DNA of 12,342 nt from assembly GCA_019113455.1 (NCBI GenBank), contig DXHG01000006.1:1-12342 (forward strand). Reading direction: 5' to 3'. The position numbers and the translations under genes were made by a program. Under the pieces are notes generated by a model. It saw only the letters and a list, made by a program, of their open reading frames with translations, did no database searches and had not been told where the DNA came from. Numbering within the stretch: the first letter of the stretch is position 1; the number at the start of each line of letters is the position of its first letter. The DNA is from Candidatus Treponema faecavium. GTDB taxonomy: Bacteria > Spirochaetota > Spirochaetia > Treponematales > Treponemataceae. Positions 1 to 7,230 of this stretch are shown in pieces.

Positions 1-184
1 GGCAAATATTTATTTTGCCGTTTATCCGGTAAGAAATTTGCCGATGGCCAGCGGCGCACTTGCCGACGGCAACTTTTTAGTTTGCCGTCGGCAAATAAAA
101 AGTTTGCCGATTGCAAAGGTCTCGCTGGCCGATGGCAAAATTCATTCCGGATAAATGGCTAATAAAAATTTTGCCATCGGCAAA
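1..184. repeat. Array of 15-bp palindromes at 22-bp period
   Basis: Non-coding. A 15-bp odd palindrome of consensus TTTGCC-NNN-GGCAAA recurs with centres at about 21, 44, 66, 88, 110, 132, 155 and 177, i.e. every 22 or 23 bp. The half-site GGCAAA at 1-6 fits one more unit centred just outside the window. Clear units are 37-51, 59-73, 81-95 (perfect), 103-117, 125-139 and 170-184 (perfect). The units at 14-28 and 148-162 keep only one recognisable half. The central triplet is mostly GAT, GAC or their complements. Spacers are about 7 bp and often A/T-rich (74-80, 96-102, 163-169). The next expected position, around 199, has no copy, so the array ends at 184. It may be a regulator-binding array, iteron-like or centromere-like DNA, or a transcribed string of hairpins; the sequence does not decide. 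No ORF of interest lies in 1-331. Confidence 0.85.
21..155. repeat. 33-bp imperfect inverted repeat enclosing the array core
   Basis: Positions 21-53 and 123-155 are inverted copies matching at 27 of 33 positions by hand alignment, both ending internally in a perfect GGCCAGCG/CGCTGGCC arm and externally in TTTATCCGG/CCGGATAAA. The axis of symmetry is at position 88, exactly the centre of the perfect unit 81-95. The intervening spacers are also inversely related (the T-run at 74-80 against the A-run at 96-102). The whole 135-bp block could therefore extrude as a cruciform or fold as one long RNA hairpin. The symmetry is real; its function is unknown. Confidence 0.8.
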
Positions 185-273
185 TATGGCAGCAGGCGGC
201 GGACGCGGCCGGTAATAACAGAAAATTAGACAGCTATAACAGTTTTTTAAGCCTTCGTTTACACGCCGTTTAT

Positions 274-302
274 GGAATCCGGTTCGTTGATGCCGGTATA
301 GT
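274..302 (+). promoter_or_regulatory. Weak candidate promoter for the efflux operon
   Basis: TATAGT at 297-302 matches five of six bases of a sigma70 -10 box and would start transcription near 309, giving a short leader that still includes the ribosome binding site. No convincing -35 box lies 16-18 bp upstream; the best spaced hexamers match only about half the consensus. The call rests mainly on the -10 box and its position. Confidence 0.25.
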
Positions 303-331
303 GAGCACAGACTTTGAAATTGGGAGGTTAT

Positions 332-1600
332 ATGAGACGCATATGCGGAATCTGTGCTGTATGCGTATTAAGCGCCGCCGCCGCGGCAGCGCAGACGGTG
401 CTGACGGCTGACAGCGCGGTTGAATCGGCGCTTGAACATAATATTTCGATTGAGCGCAGTGCATTGTCGCTGCAGGGTCTTGAGCGTGCCAAGAATCATT
501 CGTGGAACAGTATGCTGCCATCGGTATCTGCCGGCGCGGATCTGAATATGCCCAACAAACGGGACGCGTACGATTTTTCCGTATCCGGCACGGTGTCCGC
601 CGGTATTACGTTTTCTCCGGGGCTTATCAGCACAATCAATACCGCATCTGTTGCGTACGAGGCGGGGCAGCTGTCGTACCGCGACGCCTGCCGTGCGGTG
701 GAGCTTGCCGTGCGCGAGAGTTTTTACGCGCTGCTGTATGAACAGGCCTATATTGAGCAGCAGGAACGTATGCTTGAAACGGCGCGGCAGCAGTATGAGC
801 AGAATCTCAGGCAGTATAACGCGGGGCGGATAAGCGAGCTTGACGTGCTTACCGCGCAGGTTGAGTACGAGCGGCTCAAGCCCGAGCTTGAAAACGCGCG
901 CATTACGTTTATGAACGATATGGATGCGTTTAAGGTGCTCATCGGGTTTGGCGCAGAAGAAGAGATTATACTTGACGGCTCTCTTGATTCCCTGCTGTCT
1001 GTGCCTGAAATATCGCTTGCCGGTATTGAGATTGCGCCGCCCAGCGTTGAGACGCTTGAAAAGTCGCTTGAGTCTGCGCAGGCTTCGCTTACGGCGTCGC
1101 GCCTTTCGGCGTACGCACCTGACCTTTCCGTAAGCTGGAATTACAATCCGGGTGCGGCAAATACCGACTTTTCGCAGTGGAATGACGGAGGGTATCTTTC
1201 CGTGTCGCTGTCGCTGCCGATAGACAGTTGGCTTCCGTGGTCAAAAGCGGCTGACACGGTTGCCGACGCGAAAGACGCAGTTACTGACGCGGCGCTTGCG
1301 CTTGAAGATGAGCGGCAGCAGACGGCTAACGAAATCGTATCGTATCTGCGCCAGATAGAGCAGTCGCGTTCGTCAATCGTCTCGTGTCAGGCGAATGTGG
1401 AGCTCGCGCAGAAGTCGTATGATCTCGCGCTTGAAGCGTATGAACGCGGCGCGCGCGATTTTTTGAGTCTGCAGAACGCGTCAGACACGCTTTTTGAGGC
1501 GCAGGTCTCGCTGCTTTCTGCCGCGTATCAGTTGGGCGTGCAGATATTGCAGCTTGAAAACGCTGCCGGCGTTCCGTTTGGAACGTTTATCGTCCAGTAA
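332..1600 (+). CDS. TolC-family outer-membrane efflux protein
   Basis: Outer-membrane channel subunit of a tripartite efflux pump, 422 aa, near the usual 420-480 aa of the family. The start is the ATG at 332, with GGGAGG at 322-327 four bases upstream; an in-frame TTG at 314 would place that ribosome binding site inside the gene. A signal peptide spans residues 1-20 (MRR, then a hydrophobic Ala-rich run), with likely cleavage before Gln21. No lipobox is seen, so unlike many Gram-negative homologues it is probably not lipidated. Two OEP repeats are visible. Each has a long helical hairpin rich in Gln, Glu and Arg and carries the family Y-x-x-G turn (YNAGRISELDVL in the first, YERGARDFLSL in the second). 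It is the first gene of the operon with adaptor and RND genes. Family assignment is firm; substrate is unknown. Confidence 0.92.
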   Translation: MRRICGICAVCVLSAAAAAAQTVLTADSAVESALEHNISIERSALSLQGLERAKNHSWNSMLPSVSAGADLNMPNKRDAYDFSVSGTVSAGITFSPGLISTINTASVAYEAGQLSYRDACRAVELAVRESFYALLYEQAYIEQQERMLETARQQYEQNLRQYNAGRISELDVLTAQVEYERLKPELENARITFMNDMDAFKVLIGFGAEEEIILDGSLDSLLSVPEISLAGIEIAPPSVETLEKSLESAQASLTASRLSAYAPDLSVSWNYNPGAANTDFSQWNDGGYLSVSLSLPIDSWLPWSKAADTVADAKDAVTDAALALEDERQQTANEIVSYLRQIEQSRSSIVSCQANVELAQKSYDLALEAYERGARDFLSLQNASDTLFEAQVSLLSAAYQLGVQILQLENAAGVPFGTFIVQ

Positions 1601-1626
1601 TCATATATCATTAAGGAGCAGTTATC

Positions 1627-2571
1627 ATGGCAAAAAGAAGTTTTGTTGTTGTATTGTTTATCTGCGTCATCGCTGTTGCCGCGGCTGTATTTATTCCGCA
1701 GACGGCGAGCGGCAGCACGAATCCCGCCGCTGAGCCGACGCAGGCGGTATATACGGTGCGCAGCGCGCAGGTGGTGCAGCAGGATCTGGTTTCCTACATC
1801 GAAAGCAACGGAGACGTTGAGGCGATCAGCTCCGTGGAAGTGTATCCCGACATGGGCGGCAAGCTCGTAAAAACGTCCGTTGCGCTTGGTTCCCAGGTGC
1901 AGCGCGGGCAGGTGATTGCGGAAGTGGATCCGTCTGCGCCGGGCGTTCCGTACGCGATAAGTCCGGTGCGCGCCCCGATTTCTGGCTCTGTGACATCGGT
2001 GCCGCTGCAGCCGGGCACTACCGTAACTACCGCGACAGCCGTCGCCGTTATCGGAAGCATTGACGACATTCAGGTGTCGGCAAATATTCCCGAGCGGTAC
2101 GCCGCGATTCTGCATACCGGATTAAAAGCCGATATTTCACTTGAAGCGTATCCCGGCGAAGTATTTGGCGCCACTGTAACGCGCGTGTCTCCGGTTGTAG
2201 ACTCGCTTTCGCGCACAAAAGAAGTGCAGCTTGTGTTCGATCAGGAAGACGAACGCATCAACGCCGGCATGTTTGCTAAAATAAAGCTCTATACCACCGA
2301 AACAGACGACGTGCTTACCGTGCCCGAAACCTGCATTGTAACGTCGTTGGGGGAACAGTGCGTGTTTGTGCTGAACAGCGACAGCACCGTAAGCCAGCGT
2401 GCGATAACGACCGGCATGTCCGTTGACGGCATTGTTGAAGTCAAAAGCGGGCTGAATCTTGACGACCGCGTAATTGTCGAAGGCATGCAGCTGCTTACGG
2501 ACGGCGCGCTTGTGCGCGACATTTCGCAGAATACGGCGGCCGCCGCATCTGCACAGGGAGGTGCGGCATGA
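1627..2571 (+). CDS. RND periplasmic adaptor lacking the helical hairpin
   Basis: Membrane-fusion (adaptor) protein linking the RND pump to the outer-membrane channel, 314 aa. AAGGAG at 1613-1618 precedes the ATG. Residues 5-23 form one N-terminal membrane segment with no lipobox Cys, so it is anchored as a single-pass protein or exported. The split lipoyl (barrel-sandwich) domain lies at about 65-143: the first half has GSQVQRGQVIAEVD and the second has APISGSVTSVPLQPG. Only about 12 residues separate the halves, where typical adaptors such as AcrA insert a coiled-coil hairpin of 60 or more residues. A beta-barrel follows at about 149-225 and a membrane-proximal domain at about 228-298. The same lack of hairpin is known for the Borrelia adaptor BesA, which supports a spirochaete source. 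The stop overlaps the RND start (ATGA at 2568-2571), so translation is probably coupled. Confidence 0.9.
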   Translation: MAKRSFVVVLFICVIAVAAAVFIPQTASGSTNPAAEPTQAVYTVRSAQVVQQDLVSYIESNGDVEAISSVEVYPDMGGKLVKTSVALGSQVQRGQVIAEVDPSAPGVPYAISPVRAPISGSVTSVPLQPGTTVTTATAVAVIGSIDDIQVSANIPERYAAILHTGLKADISLEAYPGEVFGATVTRVSPVVDSLSRTKEVQLVFDQEDERINAGMFAKIKLYTTETDDVLTVPETCIVTSLGEQCVFVLNSDSTVSQRAITTGMSVDGIVEVKSGLNLDDRVIVEGMQLLTDGALVRDISQNTAAAASAQGGAA

Positions 2572-5500
2572 GTCCGTCAAAAGCGGCAGTGGAGCATCCG
2601 GTCCTTACGCTGATTGTGTTTGCACTGCTTGGCATTATGGGGCTTTTTACGCTCAGCGGCGTCGCTATCGACTTGTTTCCCGATATGGATACGCCGATTA
2701 TCATGGTTCTGACAACGTATGACAACGCCGGTCCTGAATCGGTGGAGAAATCGGTTACGGAAATACTTGAAAGCGCGCTCGTAAGCGTGAGCGATCTTGA
2801 TACGATGACGTCCGTTTCTTCGGAAGAGACGTCGATGATCGTGCTTGAGTTTAATTACGGCACCGATCTTGACGTGGCGACAAACGATATACGCGACAAG
2901 ATTGACCGCGTGGAGCGCAGGCTTCCCGATGATGTGGACAGCCCGAGCATCATGAAGATGGATGCGGACTCGATGCCGATTATGCGCATCGCCGTGCGCG
3001 GCAACAGGACGACAAACGAACTCAAAGAAATTGCCGACGACATGATTGCCGACCAGCTTGAACAGACGTCAGGCGTTGCCGAGGCAACAGTGTCCGGCGG
3101 CGATGAGAAAATTGTGCGCATCGAAATATCGCGCAACCGGCTTGATGCGTTCGGTCTGACGCTCACGGAGATTGCCTCAAGCCTTGCGGCGCAGAACCTT
3201 GAGCTTGGCGGCGGAAAAATTACCGAGCAGAACCGCGATTACAGTATCCGCACGACAGGCGAATTTTCCTCTATTGAACAGATTGCCGATACAGTTGTGG
3301 CGACGATAAACGGGTATGACGTGCGTTTAAGCGACTTGGGCGAGGTCTTTGAAGGCTATGAGGATAAATCAAACGCCGTGTATATAAACGGCGAAGAAGG
3401 CGTGTATGTAAGCATTGTCAAGCAGAGCGGTGAAAATTCCGTATCTGTTGCCGATGCGGTGTATGCAAAGCTCGATGAAATCCGTCAGACGCTGCCGCGA
3501 GACATTACGCTTGAAATCGTTTCTGACGATACCGATCAGATCCGCGATACTATCGGCATTCTGCTTGATTCTGCGTGGCAGGGGCTGCTGCTTGCTGTTG
3601 CGATTCTCTTTTTGTTTCTCAAGAGTATGAAGAGCACGCTGATCATATCTATTTCCATTCCGCTTTCGATTATTATTACGCTGCTTGCGATGTATCTGGC
3701 AGGCATTACGCTGAACATGATGACGCTGACCGGTCTTATCCTCGGTGTGGGCATGATTGTCGATGCGTCAATCGTTATGATTGACAACACGTATGCGTAC
3801 CGCATGCGCGGCGCCAAACCGCACATTGCGGCGATGATTGGTTCTTCCGAGATGTTTTCTTCCGTTGTTTCGGGCAACTTAACGACAATCTGCGTGTTTG
3901 TACCGTTTATTCTGTTTCAGAAAGAACTGGGCATGATGGGCGAAATGTTTAAGAGCATGATATTCACCGTGATTATCGCACTGCTTTCAAGCCTGTTTGT
4001 CGCGTTGTTTCTGGTGCCCGCGCTTGCGGGACATTTTCTGCCGCTTACAAACCGCGCCGAAAAGCCTGTCAAAAACAAAGTGCTCAAGGCGGTGTACGGC
4101 TTCCTTGACGCTGTGCTTGACCGCATAACTGTCGTGTACCGCGTTATGCTTGCAGCCGCGCTCAATCACCGCGGAGCAACGATTGTCATTGTCGCCTCTC
4201 TTTTTGTTATCAGCGTGGTGCAGATTTCGCGGATGAATATCATCATGATGCCCGAAGGGCAGGACAGCTCCGTAACGCTTAACGTGGAACTGCCTATAGG
4301 CACGACGCTTGAAGAAACAGACGCGGTGATGAAGCAGCTTGAATACGCCGCTCTTGAAGAAATACAGGGATACGAGACGGTCATTACGAGCGTTGGAACA
4401 GGCTCAAGCCGCGGCAGCGGTAACGCCTCATACAAGGGCTCGCTGTCCGTTCAGCTGCCAGACACAGCTGAGCAGATCGATACGTCTGATGACGTAAAAG
4501 AAAAGCTCCGCGCTCATTTTCAGGATTTTCCCGGCGCGACATTCTCGTTCAGTCAGGGTATGGCGGGTGCGATGGCGGGAGATGACATAGATCTTGCTAT
4601 CCGTTCAGATGAGCTTGACGCGGCATACGACATAGCAGTTGCCGTGCAGCGCATTATGAATAATATGGAAGATATCGGAGAGGCGACGATAGACATGACA
4701 GAAGGTCTGCCGCAGATAGAAATCGAAATAGACCGCGACCGCGCGTATGCGTTCGGCCTGACCGTGTCCGCAATTGCGAACGAGATTAATGCCTGTATAG
4801 ACGGCGTTACCTCTTCCGTATACCGCAGCGGAGGCGATGAGTACGATATGGTGGTGATGCTGCGCCCCGAAGACCGGTCGCAGGTAATCGACCTTGAACA
4901 GATATATGTTTCGAGCGAGAACGGGCGCGTGAGCGTTGCAAATTTCGCAGAAATTGTAAAAGGTTCAGGCCCCGTGAGCATTACGCGGGAAAACCAGACG
5001 CGCATTATCCACGTAACGGCTGACATCGTAAGCGACACGCGTGCGGATATTGTAGAAAACAATATCCGCACCGCGATTGCAGAAACGATGATAGTGCCTG
5101 AGTCGGTTTCGATCAGCTATGAAGGCTCGTGGCAGAATATTCAGGAAGATACCGCTGTCTATGTGCAGATTATCGTGCTCGCGATTGTGCTGGTATTCGG
5201 CGTTATGGCGGGTACTTATGAATCGTTTAAGGCGCCGCTGATTAACCTGCTGACTATCCCGATGTTCATGATCGGCGTTGCGGCTATCTACTTGCTGATG
5301 GGTCAGCCGCTTTCGATGATGTCTATGATCGGCATTATCATGCTTGTCGGCATTGTCGTTAATAACGGCATTATCCTTGTAGACTACACGACGCTTCTGC
5401 GCGAGCGCGGCATGGAACTTAAAGAAGCGTGCCTTGAAGCGGGTATGTCCCGCCTGCGGCCGGTGCTTATGACGACGCTGACTACGATTCTTGGCATGCT

Positions 5501-5705
5501 TCCGATGTGCTTCAGCACGGAAGGAAGCGCCGGCATTGTACAGCCGATTGCGCTGTGCGTTACCGGAGGCCTTACTTCGAGTACGTTTATTACGCTGCTG
5601 TGTATTCCGGTGGTGTACTCGCTCGTTATGAAAAAGAATCACGGCAGAAAAACATCGTCTGCCGCGCTTGCAAATCTGCGGATACTGGAGGAACAGCATG
5701 GCTAA
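2568..5705 (+). CDS. RND-family inner-membrane efflux transporter (AcrB/HAE-like)
   Basis: Proton-driven exporter, 1045 aa, the normal full length. GGGAGG at 2556-2561 sits six bases before the ATG. Architecture is typical: TM1 at about 11-31, a large periplasmic loop, TM2-6 at about 335-485, TM7 near 535-555, a second loop, and TM8-12 from about 860 to 1020. In TM4 the motif reads MIVDASIVMIDN, with Asp399 aligning to AcrB Asp407 while the second relay Asp (Asp408) is Ala400. In TM10, GIVVNNGIILVDY puts Asn932 where AcrB has Lys940. A single-Asp relay is common outside the proteobacterial HAE1 group (CusA-type pumps also have V-D-A), so the protein is probably active but uses a different proton path. 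TM11 keeps RLRPVLMTTL. It could export drugs, lipids or metabolites; no metal-binding Met cluster was evident. The 3' end overlaps the next gene by 8 nt. Confidence 0.93.
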   Translation: MSPSKAAVEHPVLTLIVFALLGIMGLFTLSGVAIDLFPDMDTPIIMVLTTYDNAGPESVEKSVTEILESALVSVSDLDTMTSVSSEETSMIVLEFNYGTDLDVATNDIRDKIDRVERRLPDDVDSPSIMKMDADSMPIMRIAVRGNRTTNELKEIADDMIADQLEQTSGVAEATVSGGDEKIVRIEISRNRLDAFGLTLTEIASSLAAQNLELGGGKITEQNRDYSIRTTGEFSSIEQIADTVVATINGYDVRLSDLGEVFEGYEDKSNAVYINGEEGVYVSIVKQSGENSVSVADAVYAKLDEIRQTLPRDITLEIVSDDTDQIRDTIGILLDSAWQGLLLAVAILFLFLKSMKSTLIISISIPLSIIITLLAMYLAGITLNMMTLTGLILGVGMIVDASIVMIDNTYAYRMRGAKPHIAAMIGSSEMFSSVVSGNLTTICVFVPFILFQKELGMMGEMFKSMIFTVIIALLSSLFVALFLVPALAGHFLPLTNRAEKPVKNKVLKAVYGFLDAVLDRITVVYRVMLAAALNHRGATIVIVASLFVISVVQISRMNIIMMPEGQDSSVTLNVELPIGTTLEETDAVMKQLEYAALEEIQGYETVITSVGTGSSRGSGNASYKGSLSVQLPDTAEQIDTSDDVKEKLRAHFQDFPGATFSFSQGMAGAMAGDDIDLAIRSDELDAAYDIAVAVQRIMNNMEDIGEATIDMTEGLPQIEIEIDRDRAYAFGLTVSAIANEINACIDGVTSSVYRSGGDEYDMVVMLRPEDRSQVIDLEQIYVSSENGRVSVANFAEIVKGSGPVSITRENQTRIIHVTADIVSDTRADIVENNIRTAIAETMIVPESVSISYEGSWQNIQEDTAVYVQIIVLAIVLVFGVMAGTYESFKAPLINLLTIPMFMIGVAAIYLLMGQPLSMMSMIGIIMLVGIVVNNGIILVDYTTLLRERGMELKEACLEAGMSRLRPVLMTTLTTILGMLPMCFSTEGSAGIVQPIALCVTGGLTSSTFITLLCIPVVYSLVMKKNHGRKTSSAALANLRILEEQHG

Positions 5706-6240
5706 AGATACTGACGGCGCGCAGGGCGCCGATATGGCAAAGATTGAAAAAAAGCTTTTAAAAAAGATGAAAAAATATGCCGATGCGTCGCTGAAAGAGA
5801 CAGCGGCGCAGCTTGCAGCGCTGACGGATGCCGTTGCGCGCCTGCAGGCCGTAGCGGCTTGTTCAGACGCGGAGTCTTTCAGTCAGTCAGCGCCGCGCGT
5901 TCCTGCCGCCGCTTCAGGCTGTACTGCACCGCGCGCGGCGCAGGCGAATACGCTCTGTCGCTGCGAGATTATCGCGAATCAGTCCGTGCGCGAAGACATT
6001 ACGGAAGTGCTTGAAGCCGCCGCCCCGGGAATCCTGTATACGGTATTCCCGACGGTGTATGGGCGGGGCGGCGGCGACCGCAAGCTTGGCAGCGTTACAT
6101 GGCCTGAAACAAACTTTGTGCTTGTCGCGTATACAGACACGGACAGCGTTGACGCGGTAAAACGCGCTGTGAGCGCAGTAAAGGAGCGGTTTGCGACAGA
6201 GGGCATAAAGCTCTTTATTATTGCTGACGCTTCTGTGTAA
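5698..6240 (+). CDS. Pump-associated protein with PII-like C-terminal domain
   Basis: A 180-aa cytoplasmic protein with no signal peptide or membrane segment. The ATG at 5698 has GGAGG at 5687-5691 six bases upstream and overlaps the RND stop by 8 nt, so it is translationally coupled to the pump. Residues 14-55 are a Lys-rich, then Ala/Leu-rich, probable amphipathic helix or coiled coil. Residues 56-85 are a low-complexity Ala/Ser/Pro linker. Residues 87-178 resemble the PII/CutA ferredoxin-like fold: CRCEIIANQSVREDITEVLE as first strand and helix, a Gly-rich loop YGRGGGDRKLGSVTWPE at 121-137 where PII has its T-loop, then NFVLVAYTD and a helix ending EGIKLFIIA. Related small proteins sit behind RND genes in other bacteria (I recall a PG0541-type transporter-associated family). 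The N-terminal helix may bind the pump or form oligomers; that is inference. Three A-tracts of six or seven bases in the Lys codons (5747-5775) are possible slippage sites. Confidence 0.72.
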   Translation: MAKDTDGAQGADMAKIEKKLLKKMKKYADASLKETAAQLAALTDAVARLQAVAACSDAESFSQSAPRVPAAASGCTAPRAAQANTLCRCEIIANQSVREDITEVLEAAAPGILYTVFPTVYGRGGGDRKLGSVTWPETNFVLVAYTDTDSVDAVKRAVSAVKERFATEGIKLFIIADASV

Positions 6241-6260
6241 CAGCCGCTGCCGCGTTTTAT

Positions 6261-6350
6261 GCGGGCGGGTTCAGTAAACAGGCCCGCCTGCGCATTGCGG
6301 GCAGGTGTGCGGCTCATGCTTCAGACCTGCCTGTGTTTCTTTTATCTTTT
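6261..6350 (+). terminator. Terminator region with alternative hairpins
   Basis: Four segments can pair in two ways. A (6261-6269) pairs with B (6283-6291) in a nine-base GC-rich stem with one G-T pair. C (6298-6306, CGGGCAGGT) pairs with D (6325-6333, ACCTGCCTG) in a stem of eight or nine bases followed by the T-rich run 6336-6350, giving a plausible intrinsic terminator. Instead, B can pair with C (CCTGC 6287-6291 with GCAGG 6301-6305), which would break the terminator. This may be two stacked terminators or an attenuator-like switch. It ends the efflux operon before the two-component promoter. The rest of the 242-base gap 6241-6482 holds the promoter and direct repeats described separately. 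Confidence 0.6.
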
Positions 6351-6408
6351 GGTACGGATTATGTTTCAGTGTGGTTTACCGTGTGATTTTTGATTGTGTA
6401 ACAAGTTG

Positions 6409-6435
6409 TTATTTATTCTTTAGGTATTATTTATT
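6409..6435. repeat. Direct repeat upstream of response-regulator promoter
   Basis: TTATTTATT occurs at 6409-6417 and again at 6427-6435, 18 bp apart, the second copy running into the -35 box. Direct repeats in this position are the usual operator form for OmpR-family regulators, although a 10-11-bp spacing is more typical. Autoregulation by the downstream regulator is possible. The motif is A/T-rich, so chance is not excluded. Confidence 0.35.
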
Positions 6436-6462
6436 GCGTATGGCGCGCAACTCCTGTATGAT
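6434..6462 (+). promoter_or_regulatory. Sigma70-type promoter of the two-component operon
   Basis: TTGCGT (-35, 6434-6439) and TATGAT (-10, 6457-6462) are separated by exactly 17 bp, and a TG dinucleotide at 6455-6456 directly precedes the -10 box. Transcription would begin near 6469, giving a leader of about 14 bases that contains the ribosome binding site AGAGAGG. Confidence 0.6.
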
Positions 6463-6482
6463 ACAGCTGTAGAGAGGTGTAT

Positions 6483-7202
6483 ATGAAAGCGAGTGTGCTG
6501 ATTATAGAAGATGTTCGTGAACTGGCGGAACTGGTGTCGATGTATCTCGCAAAAGAGGGCATGGACACGGTATTGTGCGAAACCGCCGAAGAGGCGCTTG
6601 AGCTGCTGAAAACAAAAACATTTGATTTGGTTGTGCTTGATTTGAATCTTCCCGGTATGGACGGTTTTGAATTCCTGTCGCTGTTCCGCAAAGAGTACGC
6701 GACGCCGGTGCTCATCATGTCTGCGCGCGACGCTGATGAAGACATTATCGCGGGCCTTGGCGGCGGCGCCGATGAATTTGTAACAAAACCGTTTTCGCCG
6801 CGGGTGTTTGCCGCGCGCGTGCGCGCGCTTGTCCGCCGTTCACAGGAAACGGTAGTGCCCCAAGCCGAAAACACGATCAGGTTCGGCGACTATGTGCTGT
6901 ACGAAAACACCTGCATCCTTAAAAAAGGCAGCGAACGCGTTGCGCTTTCTGCGAAAGAATATGCGGTGCTTGATTACCTGGTGCATAATGCGGGCAAGCC
7001 GATTCTGCCGGAGGTTATCTACAATAACGTGTGGCAGAACAATTACGGGGATTTGTCGGCGGTTGCCGTCTATATTCAGCGTCTGCGCAAGAAACTTGAA
7101 GACGACCCCGCGTTCCCGGTGTATATTGAGACCGTGTTCGGCATGGGCTACCGGTTTAACCTTGACGGGCATCCTAAGTCAAAGAATTCCGGGGCAAAAT
7201 AA
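6483..7202 (+). CDS. OmpR-family response regulator
   Basis: DNA-binding response regulator, 239 aa, of normal length. The ATG at 6483 is chosen over the in-frame GTG at 6477, because AGAGAGG (6471-6477) lies five bases before the ATG and would overlap the GTG. The receiver domain covers residues 1-115: acidic pocket Glu9/Asp10, phospho-acceptor Asp53 in VVLDLNLPGMDG, switch Ser80, and Lys102 in VTKPF. A winged-helix effector domain covers about 128-232, with the recognition-helix region GDLSAVAVYIQRLRKKLE and the terminal wing VFGMGYRF. It lies 28 nt before the kinase gene with which it should form a pair. Adjacency to the efflux operon on the same strand suggests, without proof, that it regulates the pump. 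Confidence 0.94.
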   Translation: MKASVLIIEDVRELAELVSMYLAKEGMDTVLCETAEEALELLKTKTFDLVVLDLNLPGMDGFEFLSLFRKEYATPVLIMSARDADEDIIAGLGGGADEFVTKPFSPRVFAARVRALVRRSQETVVPQAENTIRFGDYVLYENTCILKKGSERVALSAKEYAVLDYLVHNAGKPILPEVIYNNVWQNNYGDLSAVAVYIQRLRKKLEDDPAFPVYIETVFGMGYRFNLDGHPKSKNSGAK

Positions 7203-7230
7203 CACGGCGCGGGAGTAAAACCGGTTTGCT

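Noticed and set aside
1..184. CRISPR array
   Set aside because: Units are 15-bp palindromes with about 7-bp spacers; CRISPR repeats and spacers are each roughly 25-40 bp, and no cas gene is present.
314..331. In-frame TTG start six codons upstream of the TolC-like gene
   Set aside because: It would place the ribosome binding site GGGAGG inside the coding region and spoil the signal peptide start; ATG at 332 fits both.
1528..2115. Antisense ORF (195 codons) across the TolC/adaptor junction
   Set aside because: It overlaps two clear genes, its product is compositionally odd, and no ribosome binding site was seen.
4965..5699. Long antisense ORF (244 codons) opposite the RND gene
   Set aside because: Its product is low-complexity, rich in His, Arg and Asn, with no domain; it is a frame shadow of the well-supported RND gene.
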